A stretch of 64,000 bases of DNA from positions 600,271-664,270 of the forward strand of contig CAVSCJ010000006.1 in the NCBI GenBank assembly GCA_963726435.1. The letters run 5' to 3'. This document shows positions 29,376 to 39,305 of the stretch, one piece after another; position 1 is the first letter of the stretch, and each line of letters starts with the position of its first letter. The notes under the pieces were generated by a model, which was not told the DNA's origin, searched no databases, and saw only the letters and a list, made by a program, of their open reading frames with translations. The position numbers and the translations under genes were made by a program. This stretch comes from PALSA-660 sp963726435. GTDB taxonomy: Bacteria; Actinomycetota; Coriobacteriia; Anaerosomatales; PALSA-660.

Positions 29376-31679
29376 ATGTCGAGGGACGGGGTCGCCGGCT
29401 TCCTGCGCGAGAGAGAGTCGCTCATCGCGTCGGCGGAGCCGGGGCCTGAAGCGGCAAGGAGGCTGAGCGATCTGTCCGACAGTGCCGTTTCCGCGCTTGC
29501 GGGAGCGGCACTGTCGGCGCTCGACGGCCAGTGGGCGGTGCTCGCGCTCGGCGGCTGGGGCGCGCGCAGGCTGCTGCCGCACTCCGACCTGGATCTGCTC
29601 GTGGTGTCCGACGCTGCCGCGCCCGCGCTGCGCGAAGCCCTGCGCGACGTGCTCTACCCGCTGTGGGACGCCGGGCTGGCCGTCGGACACCAGGTGCGGA
29701 ACCGAAGGGACCACGAGCGCGCTTGCCGGTCGGACTCCGAGACGCTGACTGCCACTCTCACCGGGCGAGTGCTCTGCGGAGACGCGGCCACGGGAGAACG
29801 GCTGCTGGCGGAGGTGGCCTCTCGCGCCGGGAAACGCTCGACAGTACTCAGCCGAGAGCTCATGGCGCGCAAGCGGACCGGCTCGCCGTACCTGTTGGAG
29901 CCGGACCTAAAGGAGGGCGCCGGGGGGCAGCGCGACCTCGACGAGCTCACGTGGCTGGCGGCCGTCGCGTCCGGCCGTCGTGCCGACGACCCGCGCGGCC
30001 TCGTCTCGCACGGCGTGCTGGAGGCCGGCGAGTTCGACCGTCTGAAGGCCGCAGCCGGGCTAGTCACCGCGGCCCGATGGGAGGTCCACCGGTCGAGTAC
30101 TCGCCCGACGTCGCTCATGACCCTCGAGTCCGCTGACGCCTCGCGGATCGACGCCGAGCAGGTGCAGCAAGCACTCGCTACGATCCATCACACCCTGCTC
30201 CGGGTGCGAGGCAGGATCGCGAAGAAGCCCACGGCGTACGATCCGCTCGCGCACCGGCGAGAGGGGGCGCCGCTCGACGCGCGCGCGCTCTTCGCCCTGC
30301 TCGACGATGGCGCGTCGTCGCTGGACGCGCTCGAGGAGGCGGCGTGGGCGGGTCTGCTGGACGACCTGGTCCCCTCTTTCGGGGAGCTGATGGCCGTCCG
30401 CAGACCGGCGCTCTCCCACCGCTTCACCGTCGGCGCTCACTGCCTGCGGACAGCAGCGACCATCGCGGACGTCACAGGGAAGCTCGCGCCGGGGTCGCGC
30501 CGGACCGCCGAACCCGCCGACAGACGCCCCCTGCAGGTGGCCGCGCTCCTTCACGACGTCGGGAAGACGCAGAGGGCACCGGGCCACGCGCGGCGCGGGG
30601 CCGCCGCGGCCGAGACGCTCGGGGTGCGGTTCGGCCTCGGCCCCGCGCAGACGCGGGACGCCGCGCTCCTGGTGCGCGAGCACCTCCTGCTGGCGGAGAC
30701 GGCATTGGCCGAGGACATCCATGACGAGGACGTGCTCCTGCGCGCGGCGTCCCGCATCCCGGGGCCGGCCGCCCTCGACGACCTTCTCTCCCTCACCATC
30801 GCGGACTCGCTGGCGACCGGCCCCGGCGCGTGGACCGAGTGGCACGCGACGCTCATCGGCGAGCTGGCGGATCGCCTGCGCGCCGCGCTGTCCGAGGACG
30901 TCTCCGGCGCCGGCATCGTGGAGCTCGCCGAGGCTACCCGCACAGCTGCCCTGGAGTTCCTGGGCCGCTCGCCTGTCGCCAACCCGCCCTCCGCTTTCGT
31001 GAGCGCCGCGTCCCTGCGCTACCTGGCGTCCGTCCCCGCCGAGGAAGTGGTGCGCCACGCGACGCTGGCGTCCGTCGTAGCGTCGTCCGGCCTTCCCGAC
31101 TCGGTCCGGATCGCGGTGGGCCCGGGGGCTGCGCCCGAGAGCTGGCGCGTCAGCGTCGTTGCGCGCGAGCGCGACGGGCTGTTCGCAGCGATCTGCGGAG
31201 CCCTGTCGCTGACGGGCCTCGACATCATGGGGGCGGACGCATACGACGCCCACCTGGGAGTGGCGGTCGACGTCTTCACCGTCCGCTCCGACACGCTCGC
31301 TGCGGTCGACACCGCCGCTTGGGCCGAGTTCGAGCGGCGCCTGCACTCGGCGCTCGCCGACCCGGCGGGGCTCGCCTCCCGTCTGGCCGAGCGCCAGCGG
31401 CATTACCCCGCCCTCACTCGCGTGCGGACGCTCGTGCGCGTCCGGGAGAGCGGCGCGTACGCTACGACCGTCGACGTCGGCGCCGCGGACCGCGTGGGAC
31501 TGCTCTACGACCTCGCGGTCGCATTCGCCCAGACCGGACTGCGGATCCGTTGGGCGAAGGCGGTCACCAAGGACGGCGTCGCCCGGGACACGTTCCACGT
31601 CACCGACGAGTCCGGCGAGCCCGTCGACGATCCCGGCATCCTCGGGCATCTGGCGATGCGCATCCGGGAGTGCGCCTGA
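29376..31679 (+). CDS. glnD: PII uridylyl/adenylyl-transferase GlnD
   Basis: The 767-residue protein has the nucleotidyltransferase motif LGGWGARRLLPHSDLDLLVV (Asp pair near residues 71-73), a GlnD linker with PYLLEPDLKEGAGGQRDLDE, an HD domain (VAALLHDVGKTQRAPGHARR near residue 390) for removal of the modification and two C-terminal ACT domains that bind glutamine (RDGLFAAICGALSLTGLDIM and RVGLLYDLAVAFAQTGLRIR). It starts 2 nt after glnK, which supports PII as its substrate. In actinobacteria GlnD adenylylates PII rather than uridylylating it; which applies here is unknown. Unbroken. Confidence 0.93.
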   Translation: MSRDGVAGFLRERESLIASAEPGPEAARRLSDLSDSAVSALAGAALSALDGQWAVLALGGWGARRLLPHSDLDLLVVSDAAAPALREALRDVLYPLWDAGLAVGHQVRNRRDHERACRSDSETLTATLTGRVLCGDAATGERLLAEVASRAGKRSTVLSRELMARKRTGSPYLLEPDLKEGAGGQRDLDELTWLAAVASGRRADDPRGLVSHGVLEAGEFDRLKAAAGLVTAARWEVHRSSTRPTSLMTLESADASRIDAEQVQQALATIHHTLLRVRGRIAKKPTAYDPLAHRREGAPLDARALFALLDDGASSLDALEEAAWAGLLDDLVPSFGELMAVRRPALSHRFTVGAHCLRTAATIADVTGKLAPGSRRTAEPADRRPLQVAALLHDVGKTQRAPGHARRGAAAAETLGVRFGLGPAQTRDAALLVREHLLLAETALAEDIHDEDVLLRAASRIPGPAALDDLLSLTIADSLATGPGAWTEWHATLIGELADRLRAALSEDVSGAGIVELAEATRTAALEFLGRSPVANPPSAFVSAASLRYLASVPAEEVVRHATLASVVASSGLPDSVRIAVGPGAAPESWRVSVVARERDGLFAAICGALSLTGLDIMGADAYDAHLGVAVDVFTVRSDTLAAVDTAAWAEFERRLHSALADPAGLASRLAERQRHYPALTRVRTLVRVRESGAYATTVDVGAADRVGLLYDLAVAFAQTGLRIRWAKAVTKDGVARDTFHVTDESGEPVDDPGILGHLAMRIRECA

Positions 31680-31726
31680 GGCGGGGTACCATAGTGCAAC
31701 GCTAGCGCGCCGTCTGAGGAGTGCGT

Positions 31727-32278
31727 ATGCCCAGGATCTACACGCGCACGGGAGACGACGGAGACACGTCGCTGCCGGACGGGACGAGGACGGATAAGGG
31801 CGACCCCCGCATCGAGCTCTTCGGGGCGCTCGACGAGGCGAACTGTGCGATCGGGTTCTCCCGCGTGCACGTCGTCGACAGCTCGCTCGACGCCTGGCTC
31901 GAGTTCCTGCAGCACCGCCTCTTCAACTGCGGAGCGTGCGCCCTGGGCGAGAAGCCGGTGCCGGGCGCGCCGAACGTGAGCGCCGAGGACGTCGCAGCGC
32001 TCGAAGCGGCGATAGACCACTACTCCAGCCGCGCGGGCGGGTCCATGGGCTTCGTGCTCCCGGGGTGCGACGAGGCGTCCGGGCGCCTGCACCTGGCCCG
32101 CGTGGCGATGCGCCGCGCGGAGCGCGCGGCCGTGCGCGCGTCCGCGACCGGGCCGGTCGCTCCCGAGGTGCTCGCGTTCCTCAACCGCGCGAGCGACCTG
32201 CTGTTCGTCGCCGCACGGTGGACGGGCGCAGGCAGCGAATGCGCCTGGCGGCCCGACGCCGAGCCTCCCTCTTACTAG
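31727..32278 (+). CDS. PduO-type cob(I)alamin adenosyltransferase
   Basis: The 183-residue protein has the PduO/MMAB signature: YTRTGDDGDTSLPDGT near the N-terminus (ATP-binding), FGALDEANCAIG, FNCGACALGEKP, GCDEASGRLHLARVAMRRAE and FLNRASDLLFVAARW. It transfers the adenosyl group of ATP to cob(I)alamin to make coenzyme B12. I chose the ATG at 31727, 6 nt after GAGGAG, over the GTG at 31721. It follows glnD by 47 bp. Confidence 0.92.
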   Translation: MPRIYTRTGDDGDTSLPDGTRTDKGDPRIELFGALDEANCAIGFSRVHVVDSSLDAWLEFLQHRLFNCGACALGEKPVPGAPNVSAEDVAALEAAIDHYSSRAGGSMGFVLPGCDEASGRLHLARVAMRRAERAAVRASATGPVAPEVLAFLNRASDLLFVAARWTGAGSECAWRPDAEPPSY

Positions 32279-32304
32279 CCCCGCCGCAAGTCAGGAGCGC
32301 TCGA

Positions 32305-33131
32305 GTGAGCCCCGACGCCGTCACGAGAAGTACGACCTGCTGCGGGAGAGGCTCGCCGCGCTCGGGAGCGTGCTCGTCGCGTACTCGGGCGGCGTAGACT
32401 CCACGCTCCTCGCCTTCGCCGCAAGAGACGCGCTCGGCGACCGTTCGCTCGCCGTGTTCGCGGTGTCCGAGGTCTGCCCGCACTCGGAGGCGATCGCCGC
32501 ACGCGCGACCGCGGCTGAGCTCGGCCTCGACCTGGTCGAGGTGGAGACGGACGAGCTGGACGACCCGGTCTTCGCCGCGAACACACCCGATCGGTGCTAC
32601 ACGTGCAAGCAGGAGCTGTTCTCGGTGCTGCGCGAGGTCGCCGACTCACGCGGCCTCGCCTTCGTGGCCGACGGCAGCAACGCCGACGACCTCGCCGACC
32701 ACCGCCCGGGACGGCGCGCCGCGGCCGAGATCGGCGTCGTGAGCCCGCTGCAGGACGCTGGCCTGACCAAGGACGAGATCCGCGCCATCTCGCGCAGACT
32801 CGGGCTGCCCACCGCAGACAAGCCGTCCATGGCGTGCCTGGCGTCCCGCTTCCCCTACGGCACGCCCCTCGACCGCGCGAGCCTGGCGCGCGTCGAGGCG
32901 GCCGAGGACTCGGTCCGCGCCCTCGGCTTCCGACAGTTCCGCGTGCGCTCGCACGGAGACGTCGCACGCCTCGAAGTCGCGCCGGAAGAGCTCGAGCGCG
33001 CGTTCGCGGGGCGCGAGGCCCTCTCTGCCGCTCTGCGGCAGGCCGGTTTCGCGTACGCTGCGCTGGATATGGATGGTTATCGCACCGGATCGCTCAACGA
33101 GACGCTTGCGGAGGAGGAATCGGGCCGATGA
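32305..33131 (+). CDS. larE: LarE-type ATP-dependent sacrificial sulfur transferase (frameshift near start)
   Basis: The PP-loop (VAYSGGVDSTLLAFAARDAL) and downstream blocks (NTPDRCYTCKQELF, FVADGSNADDLADHRPGRRA, SPLQDAGLTKDEIRAISRRL, KPSMACLASRFPYGTPL) match LarE, which activates pyridinium carboxylate and gives up a cysteine sulfur to build the nickel-pincer cofactor. The Cys in MACLASRFPYG aligns with the sacrificial Cys. The GTG at 32305 has AGGAG 8 nt upstream and reads VSPDAV before a single-base break near 32322; the frame then continues EKYDLLRERLAALGSV. larB and larC are not nearby. The stop overlaps the next start (ATGA). Confidence 0.82.
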
Positions 33132-34184
33132 GCGTGCTCGCGACGGGGTGGCTTTGGGGCGTGTTCGCCGCTGCGGCAGCCGCGACATGGGCTGCGGGCG
33201 TCTATCTGTCGCGCGCGACGGACATCCTCGACCAGCGCTGGCATCTCGGCGAGGCGTTCGGCGGGATGGTGCTGCTCGCGATTGTCGGGAAGCCTGCCGG
33301 AGGTCGCGATCACGGTGAGCGCGGCACTCGCGGGCCGGCTGGACATCGCGGCCGGCAACCTCCTCGGCGGCATCGCGGTCCAGACAGCCGTGCTGGTCAT
33401 CTGCGACTACTTCGTCGTCGAGAAGAAGCCGCTCTCCTACCTCGTGGGCTCGCTGATCCCCGTCGTGGAGGCATCGCTCGTCGTGGGGGTCACGGCGCTG
33501 GCGATGCTGGGCGCGCTCCTGCCGCCGACCGACGTGGTGTGGGGCATGAGCCCCGCCTCCATCGCGATCGTCGTCGTCTGGCTCTTCGGGATGCTCGTGA
33601 TCAACCGGGTACGCAACGCTCCGAAATGGAAGGTCGTCATGCCCGGCAGCAAGCCCGGGCGCCCGCACCGCCGCGTTCCCCACCCCACGCAAGAGCACCC
33701 GTTCCGGAAGCTCGGCACCACGAAGCTCACGCTGATCTTCCTCGCCGGGTCGGCGGCCACGCTCGTCGCGGGGGTCCTGCTCACCCAGTCCGGCACGATC
33801 CTGGCGGACCGCTACGGCATCGGCGGAGTCATCTTCGGAGCGACGGTCCTGGCCATCGCGAGCGCGCTCCCCGAGATCGCGACCGGCGTCGAGGCGGCCA
33901 GACTGGGCGACAACCAGCTCGTCATGGGAGACATCTTCGGAGGCAACGCGTTCCAGGTGACCCTGTTCATCGTCGCCGACCTGATCGCGGGAAAGGCGGC
34001 GCTCGCGTCGGCGGGCGCGCAGAACAGTTGGCTCGCGGGCCTCGGGATCCTCGTGACGATGGTCTACGCCACCAGCGTGATCGTCCGGCCCGAGAAGAAC
34101 TACTTCCGCATCGGCATCGACTCGATCATCGTGCTCGCGCTGATCGTCATCGGGATGATCGGGCTCAGCCGCATACCGGCCTAG
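33128..34184 (+). CDS. Sodium/calcium exchanger-like membrane protein (frameshift)
   Basis: The protein has the two inverted alpha-repeats of cation/Ca2+ exchangers: SLPEVAITVSAALAGRLD with GNLLGGIAVQTAVL, and ASALPEIATGVEAARLGDNQ with GDIFGGNAFQVTLF. Around ten hydrophobic helices are separated by a basic cytoplasmic loop (KPGRPHRRVPHPTQEHPFRK). A single-base break near 33285 separates the first helices (GWLWGVFAAAAAATWAAGVY) from the first repeat. About 350 residues. Its start overlaps the larE stop, so they are cotranscribed, though a functional link is not obvious. The transported ion is not certain. Confidence 0.8.
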
Positions 34185-34594
34185 GGCGCCGGCGTCGCGA
34201 CCGGTCCCGGCGCCACAGCCCGCCTGCTCCCGAGGCGCCGCACGCCAGTGAATACGCCGACGCCGACCGCGAGGGCGACGGCCGCCAGCGCGACCGGCTT
34301 CGGTTCCGAGGACAGTAGGATGCTGGCGCTCCATATCGCTGTGAACCCGGCCGCGAACAGCAGCGTGCTCCCGATCCACCGCGCGCAGTCGATCGCGTAG
34401 ACCCCTCCGATCATGAAGGCGACGACGCAGACGAGACCGATGAGCCCCGCCGCCAGCGCCGTGTGTTCGTACGCCGATTCAGGAGCGTTCGTCAGACCCC
34501 ACACCACCGCCACTCCGATGAGCGACGCGATCAGCCAGCCCAGCAGCGCTCCGAAGAGCCCCTGCAGCTCCGTCCCCCGCCTGCCGTCGGCCAT
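34181..34594 (-). CDS. Small membrane protein of unknown function
   Basis: With the ATG at 34594 the protein has 137 residues and four hydrophobic helices (ALLGWLIASLIGVAVVWGL, HTALAAGLIGLVCVVAFMIG, WIGSTLLFAAGFTAIWSASI, ALAAVALAVGVGVFTGV), with a basic, Pro/Ala-rich tail. No family is recognised. It overlaps the antiporter stop by 4 nt, tail to tail, and follows the UbiB-like gene on the same strand by 53 bp. Confidence 0.55.
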   Translation of the reverse strand: MADGRRGTELQGLFGALLGWLIASLIGVAVVWGLTNAPESAYEHTALAAGLIGLVCVVAFMIGGVYAIDCARWIGSTLLFAAGFTAIWSASILLSSEPKPVALAAVALAVGVGVFTGVRRLGSRRAVAPGPVATPAP

Positions 34595-34647
34595 GCGACT
34601 CTCCCCCTCGCGTCCGCGCGCACGCGTGCGTGCGCGGCCCTGTTCTT

Positions 34648-36010
34648 CTACGCCAGCAGCTCGCGCATCGCGGCGCGCCACACGGCCGGGATCCGCTGCT
34701 GCAGCTTCTCCGGACGGCCGATGCTGTCGCCGATCATGCGAGTCACGAACGGGCGCGCGACCTCCATGATGTCGATGTCGGGGTAGAGCCGGCGCGCCAC
34801 TCCCTCGACTGTGGCCAGCGACTTCACGAGCAGCCCGTAGCCGCCCGGGGATCGCGATCCCGTTGCGGCGCAGCAGCGCCAGGAAGCCGAAGCCGAAGTG
34901 GCGGAAGTCGGTGCTGCCGCCGCCCATCGTCTTGTCGAGCAGCTCGCCGAGCTCGCGGCGGACCGTCGCCACCTTGTCCGGCGGCACGACCACGCCCGAG
35001 GTTCGCCGAGTAGCGCAGCGCGCGGTCGGCGTCGCGGTAGACGAAGCCGGCCAGCACCTGCGCGATGTCGCCGCGCTCGGCGTCGGTGAGATGCCCGACG
35101 ATCCCGAAGTCGAGGTACGCGATGCGGTTGTCGGGCGTGACGAAGAGGTTGGAGGGGTGCAGGTCGGCGTGGTAGCGCCCGTAGAGCATGACCTGGCGCA
35201 TGAACGCGGTGGCGCCGTGCACGGCCAGGCCGTGGGCGTCGACGCCGGCCAGCTCGGCCTCGTCGAGCTCGGAGAGGCGCCAGCCGTACATGCGCTCCAT
35301 CGTGAGCACGCGCACGGCGGTGCGCGTCCACACGATGCGCGGCACGACGATCTTCGGGTCGGGCCGGAAGTCGAACGCGAACCTGTCGGCGACGCGGCCC
35401 TCGACGCGCAGGTCGAGCTCGCGCTCGACGGAGGCGGCGAACTCGTCGAGCAGCGCGTCGACGTCCACGCCGCGCAGGAGGCGGCGCATCAGAGCGCCGC
35501 CCGCCAAGCCGGCGCGCCTCTGCGATGTCACCCCTCAGACGCGTCGGCCGCACCCGGGCGGATGACCTTGACGACGACCTCGGCGCCCGCGGGAAGCTCC
35601 TCGCCCCAGACCGGGCGGTACGGCGTCGCGAGCACGGCGGCGTGCACCTGAGCCACCGACGCGGTGGCCAGCGGCGTCTCGTCGATCGACGCGTAGAGCT
35701 CGGCCGACGGACGCGCCGAGGCTGTCCTCGTATGACGGGCACCAGCTGCGAGAACGGCACTGGCGCGACCCGGTCGCGCAGGCGCTCCATCTCGCCGGCG
35801 AGCTCGTCTCCGAACTCGTCGGGACGGACCGAGATCATCTGCCCGAGCTTTATGAACGCACCGCCCAGCTCCTCGAACGCGCGCCGCCACTCGGCGGCGA
35901 ACACCGCGCGCCGCTTCGCGGTGGACACGAGGCCGAACCGCGAGCGGAACGACGCCCCGCGCCGCCGCGCCGGAGAGCGCGCGCGTGATGCGACCCGAAC
36001 GCACGGACAT
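34648..36010 (-). CDS. ABC1/UbiB-family atypical kinase (multiple frameshifts)
   Basis: The reading crosses several frames but reassembles into one family: MSVRSGRITRALSG, then the KxGQ region FEELGGAFIKLGQMISVRPD, EMERLRDRVAPVPFSQLVPV, RKVxR-like REGRVADRFAFDFRPDPKIV, VPRIVWTRTAVRVLTMERM, catalytic YGRYHADLHPSNLFVTPDN and YLDFGIVGHLTDAERGDIAQ, and the C-terminus IPAVWRAAMRELLA. Breaks are near 35930, 35720, 35525, 35000 and 34830. Relatives bind ATP and support quinone or lipid metabolism. The ATG at 36010 lies 5 nt after a small coiled-coil gene. I read it as a real gene in poor sequence. Confidence 0.7.
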
Positions 36011-36015
36011 CGCGG

Positions 36016-36361
36016 CTACGCCCCCTTGGCGCCGACGTGCGCGGCGATGGCGTCGAGCGTCGTCTGCATCTGGTCGAGGCGCCCTCGCAGCTCGGCGACC
36101 TCGAAGCGGACCTCCTCGAAGCGCTCGTCGTCCGGATCGGCGGCCTCGTCGGCGTGCCCGGAGGCGATCTGCTCCTTCAGGCGCGCCTTCTCCTCGGCCA
36201 CCATCGCCATGAAGCCGTCGGTGAAGGCGTCCGGGCCTGCCCGACATGCCCTCGCCGGCGCCGGCCTTGCCGCGCTCGACCGACTGAACCATCAGGTCGT
36301 CCGCCTGCTCGTGCGTGAACATCCACAAAGCGAAGAACTTCATCGGATCGAAGTCTGCCAT
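36016..36361 (-). CDS. Small coiled-coil protein upstream of the UbiB-like kinase
   Basis: The corrected reading is about 115 residues: MADFDPMKFFALWMFTHEQA, a Gly/Ala hinge, then after a break near 36240 PDAFTDGFMAMVAEEKARLK and a C-terminal coiled coil (FEEVRFEVAELRGRLDQMQT). It has no recognised family. Its layout resembles small phasin-like or UbiJ-like partners found next to ABC1 kinases. It precedes the kinase by 5 nt, so the two are probably made together. Confidence 0.55.
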
Positions 36362-36473
36362 CTCCTCACGCTCCCTCTCCCATTGATGGAATGCCGTTCG
36401 AGCCGCCGCTGACTGTCGGACCCACGCCCCGCTACGTGCCTCGCATCTCCTCGGAGCGCTGCGTCGCGCGCGT

Positions 36474-37055
36474 TCACTGTGCGCGGACCGCGTAAGCCAG
36501 CGCCCACGCGGCCGCGTATGCCGTCCAACCCACGACCGTCACCCCGAGAGTGGCCGTGAGGCCCGCCGCCATGGTGTCCCTGCCCGCCACGCGACCGTTC
36601 CTCAGGATGTCGAGGGCCACCGCCACGAGCGCAACGACGAGCGCAGCGCTCAGGCAGTCGAACAGCGCCATGAGCGCGGCGAACGCCGGAAGGCCGAGTG
36701 CGACGCTCTGTATCACGCCGGTTATCGGTGCGACGCAGATGAGCACGATCAGCGCTATCGACAGGTGCTTCGCACGGCGACCGAACACCGTCACCGGCGG
36801 CTGCGGCACGTCCCGGCCGCCGCCGGCGCGGCTCGATGCAACTCGGTTCCTCCTGCTCAGGGCCCAGATGAGGACGCCGAGGATCGCGCAAGCTGGAACG
36901 AAGAGCACCGCCCACCAGAAGGTCAGCACCATGAGCGGTTCTATGACGACCGTGAGGACCGAGCTGAACTCGATCCACAGACGCCCGGGCGTCCGTCCGA
37001 TCCAGGCCCCGACCGCAGACATGTCCACGCCGCCCGCCCTCCCACGGTCGCTCAT
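36474..37055 (-). CDS. Membrane protein of unknown function
   Basis: Starting at MSDRGRAGGVDMSAV (37055), the protein has 193 residues with four or five hydrophobic segments (VLTVVIEPLMVLTFWWAVLF, VPACAILGVLIWALS, HLSIALIVLICVAPITGVIQ, LVVALVAVALDIL, TATLGVTVVGWTAYAAAWAL). A basic loop separates the second and third helices. No family is recognised. The alternative start at 37022 cannot be excluded. It lies downstream of the heavy-metal ATPase on the same strand with 108 bp between them. Confidence 0.5.
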   Translation of the reverse strand: MSDRGRAGGVDMSAVGAWIGRTPGRLWIEFSSVLTVVIEPLMVLTFWWAVLFVPACAILGVLIWALSRRNRVASSRAGGGRDVPQPPVTVFGRRAKHLSIALIVLICVAPITGVIQSVALGLPAFAALMALFDCLSAALVVALVAVALDILRNGRVAGRDTMAAGLTATLGVTVVGWTAYAAAWALAYAVRAQ

Positions 37056-37163
37056 CCGACTCTCTGACACAACTATTACGCAATATGTCATATGGCACAC
37101 GGCGTATTAGACTAACGGCAATCCTTGTGCAGGGTCGATGCGACCAGCGGTCGAGAATGGAGG

Positions 37164-39305
37164 TCAGGCGGCAACGGTTCGCCTGGAGCGCAGCAGCCGC
37201 AGCCCGTTGAGAGTCACCAGCAGGGAGACGCCCATGTCGGCGAAGACCGCCAGCCAGAGCGGCGCGTAGCCGGCCACGGCCAGCACCAGCACGGCGGCCT
37301 TCGTCGCGACCGAGAACACCACGTTCGCGCGGATCACGGCGACGGTGCGGCGCCCGAGGTCGAAGAATCCCGGAAGCGCGTGGAGGTCGGGAGCCATCAG
37401 CGCGACGTCGGCAGTCTCGAGAGCGGTGTCGGAGCCGGCGGCTCCCATCGCGACGCCGAGGTCGGCCAGCGCGAGTGCGGGGGCGTCGTTGACGCCGTCC
37501 CCCAGCATCGCCACCGTACCGTAGCGAGACCGCAGCTCGCGCACCGCATCCATCTTCTGCTCCGGCAGCAATCGCGCGCGGTGCTCGGTCAGCCCCGCAA
37601 GTGCGGCGACCGCGGTGGCGGCGCGCTCGTTGTCGCCCGTGAGCATGACAGCGTGCTCCATGCCGTCCGCCAGCAGCCGGCGCACGACGCCCGGAGCCTC
37701 CGGCCGGACAGCGTCCGTCACGGCGATCAGTCCGAGCGCACTGTGATCGGTGAAGAGCACGAGCACGGTCGCGCCCGTCTCCTCGAGCGCCTCGACACGC
37801 GCCGCGATGGCGTCGTCCATGGCGCCTTCGGAGCCTGCGAACGCCGGGCTCCCGATCGAGTAGGTCGTCCCATCGATGCGGGCGCGGAGCCCGCGACCCG
37901 CGACGTCGGTCAGCCCGCGCACCTCCATCCCCTGGGGAAGGGGTCCCACCGCGCGCAGCACCGCCTGTGCGATCGGGTGGTTCGAGCCGGACTCCAGCGC
38001 GGCCGCAAGCAACGACACCCGCTCGGCGTCGGTCGCGCCGAGCGGCACGACCTCGGTGACCTCGGGGCGGCCGCAGGTCAGGGTCCCGGTCTTGTCGAAG
38101 GCGATCGCCCGCACACGCGCGGCGGTCTCCAGGTGCGCTCCGCCCTTGACCAGCACGCCGTCACGCGTCGCCCGCGTGATCGCGGACACGATCGCTACCG
38201 GGGTGGAGATCACCAGCGCGCAGGGACAGGAAGCCACCAGCACCACGAGTGAGCGGTACGCCCACTCGTGCCAGGTCCCGAGCCCGACGAGAGGCGGCAC
38301 TACGGCAACGAGCACGGCGCCGACCACGACGATGGGAGTGTAGTAGCGCGTGAAGGAGTCCACGAGGCGCTGCGAGGGAGCCCGCTGCGCCTGCGCCTCC
38401 TCGACCAGGTAGATCATGCGCGCCAGGGTCGAGTCCTCCCGGGCGGCCGTCACCTCGACCTCGAGCAGCCCGGAAGCGTTCAGCGAGCCGGCGAAGACCC
38501 TGTCGCCCGGCGCCTTGTCGACCGGCGCGGCCTCGCCGGTGATCGGCGCCTCGTCCACGGCGGAGTCCCCGGAGACGACGACTCCGTCGAGCGCCACCCG
38601 CTCCCCCGGCCTCACGATCAGCGTGTCGCCAACGACGGCCTCGGCCAGGCGCACCTCCACGTCGCGGCCGTGCCTGCGCACTCGCGCGAGCGCGGGCGCA
38701 AGGGTGACGAGATCGCGCACCGATCGGCGGGTCCGTTCGAGGGCCCGGCTCTCGAGAAGCTGCCCGAGGGAGAAGAGGAAGATGACGGTGGCCGCCTCGG
38801 CGAAGTCGCCCAGGATGAGCGCGCCGACCACCGCGAGCGCCATCAGCGCGTTGATGTCCAGACGCAGCGCCCTCAGGGAGATCCATGCGCGGCGCGACGT
38901 GACCCAGCCGCCGAGAACCGTCGCCGCGATGAACGCCCACGAAGCGGGGTTTCCCAGTCCCGATCCGAAGCGTCCGAGTTCGAGCAGGTATCCGGCCGCC
39001 AAGAGCACGCCCGACGACGCGAGCGTCAGGAGATGGACGTCGCGCACCTTCTCGGCGGCCCGCGACGGCTCCGACCCCTCCTCCGCCGTCTCCAGACCGT
39101 GGCCCGCGGCACGGATGACAGCGGCCACCGCCTCTCGGGGGTCCCGGAAAGGATCGTAGTCGACGACCAGCGCTCCCGAGGGGAACGCGAGGTCGGCGCA
39201 GAGAACACCTTCGACGTTGCGTACGGACTCTTCCACGGTCCGCGTGCAGTCGGGTCAATCGAGCCCGGTGACTCTCCACCGCACTCGTGCGCTGGCGTCG
39301 CTCAT
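37164..39305 (-). CDS. Heavy-metal P1B-type ATPase with candidate selenocysteine (in-frame TGA)
   Basis: From the ATG at 39305 the frame runs MSDASARVRWRVTGLD, then TGA at 39255-39257, then PDCTRTVEESVRNVEG to the stop at 37164. The reading is uninterrupted apart from the TGA and spans 713 codons. The TGA falls exactly on the first Cys of the CxxC metal site of the N-terminal HMA domain. Downstream are GDSAVDEAPITGEAAPVDKA (actuator), the membrane metal motif SCPCALVIS, the phosphorylation site FDKTGTLTCGRPE, HP-loop SNHPIAQAVLR and GDGVNDAPALALADLGVAM. These define a Zn/Cd/Pb or Cu-exporting ATPase. The start overlaps the ArsR stop (ATGA). Without readthrough only a 16-residue peptide would be made, or translation would begin later at MEESVRN (39236) and lose the metal site. 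Confidence 0.85.
39218..39248 (-). promoter_or_regulatory. Candidate bacterial SECIS hairpin after the ATPase TGA
   Basis: Six nt after the TGA, 11 positions on each side face each other: three pairs (UGC/GCA), a 2x2 mismatch, one G-U and five Watson-Crick pairs (CGGAC/GUCCG). They close a 9-nt loop CGUGGAAGA. The loop starts 17 nt after the TGA and has G at its second position. These features fit the known bacterial SECIS model. GC-rich coding DNA can fold by chance, so this is supportive only. Confidence 0.5.

Noticed and set aside
39236..39236. ATPase starting at the ATG after the TGA (MEESVRN)
   Set aside because: This start lacks half of the HMA domain and the ATGA coupling with arsR. 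Sequence before the TGA is clearly HMA-like, so it is kept only as the alternative if the TGA is a stop.
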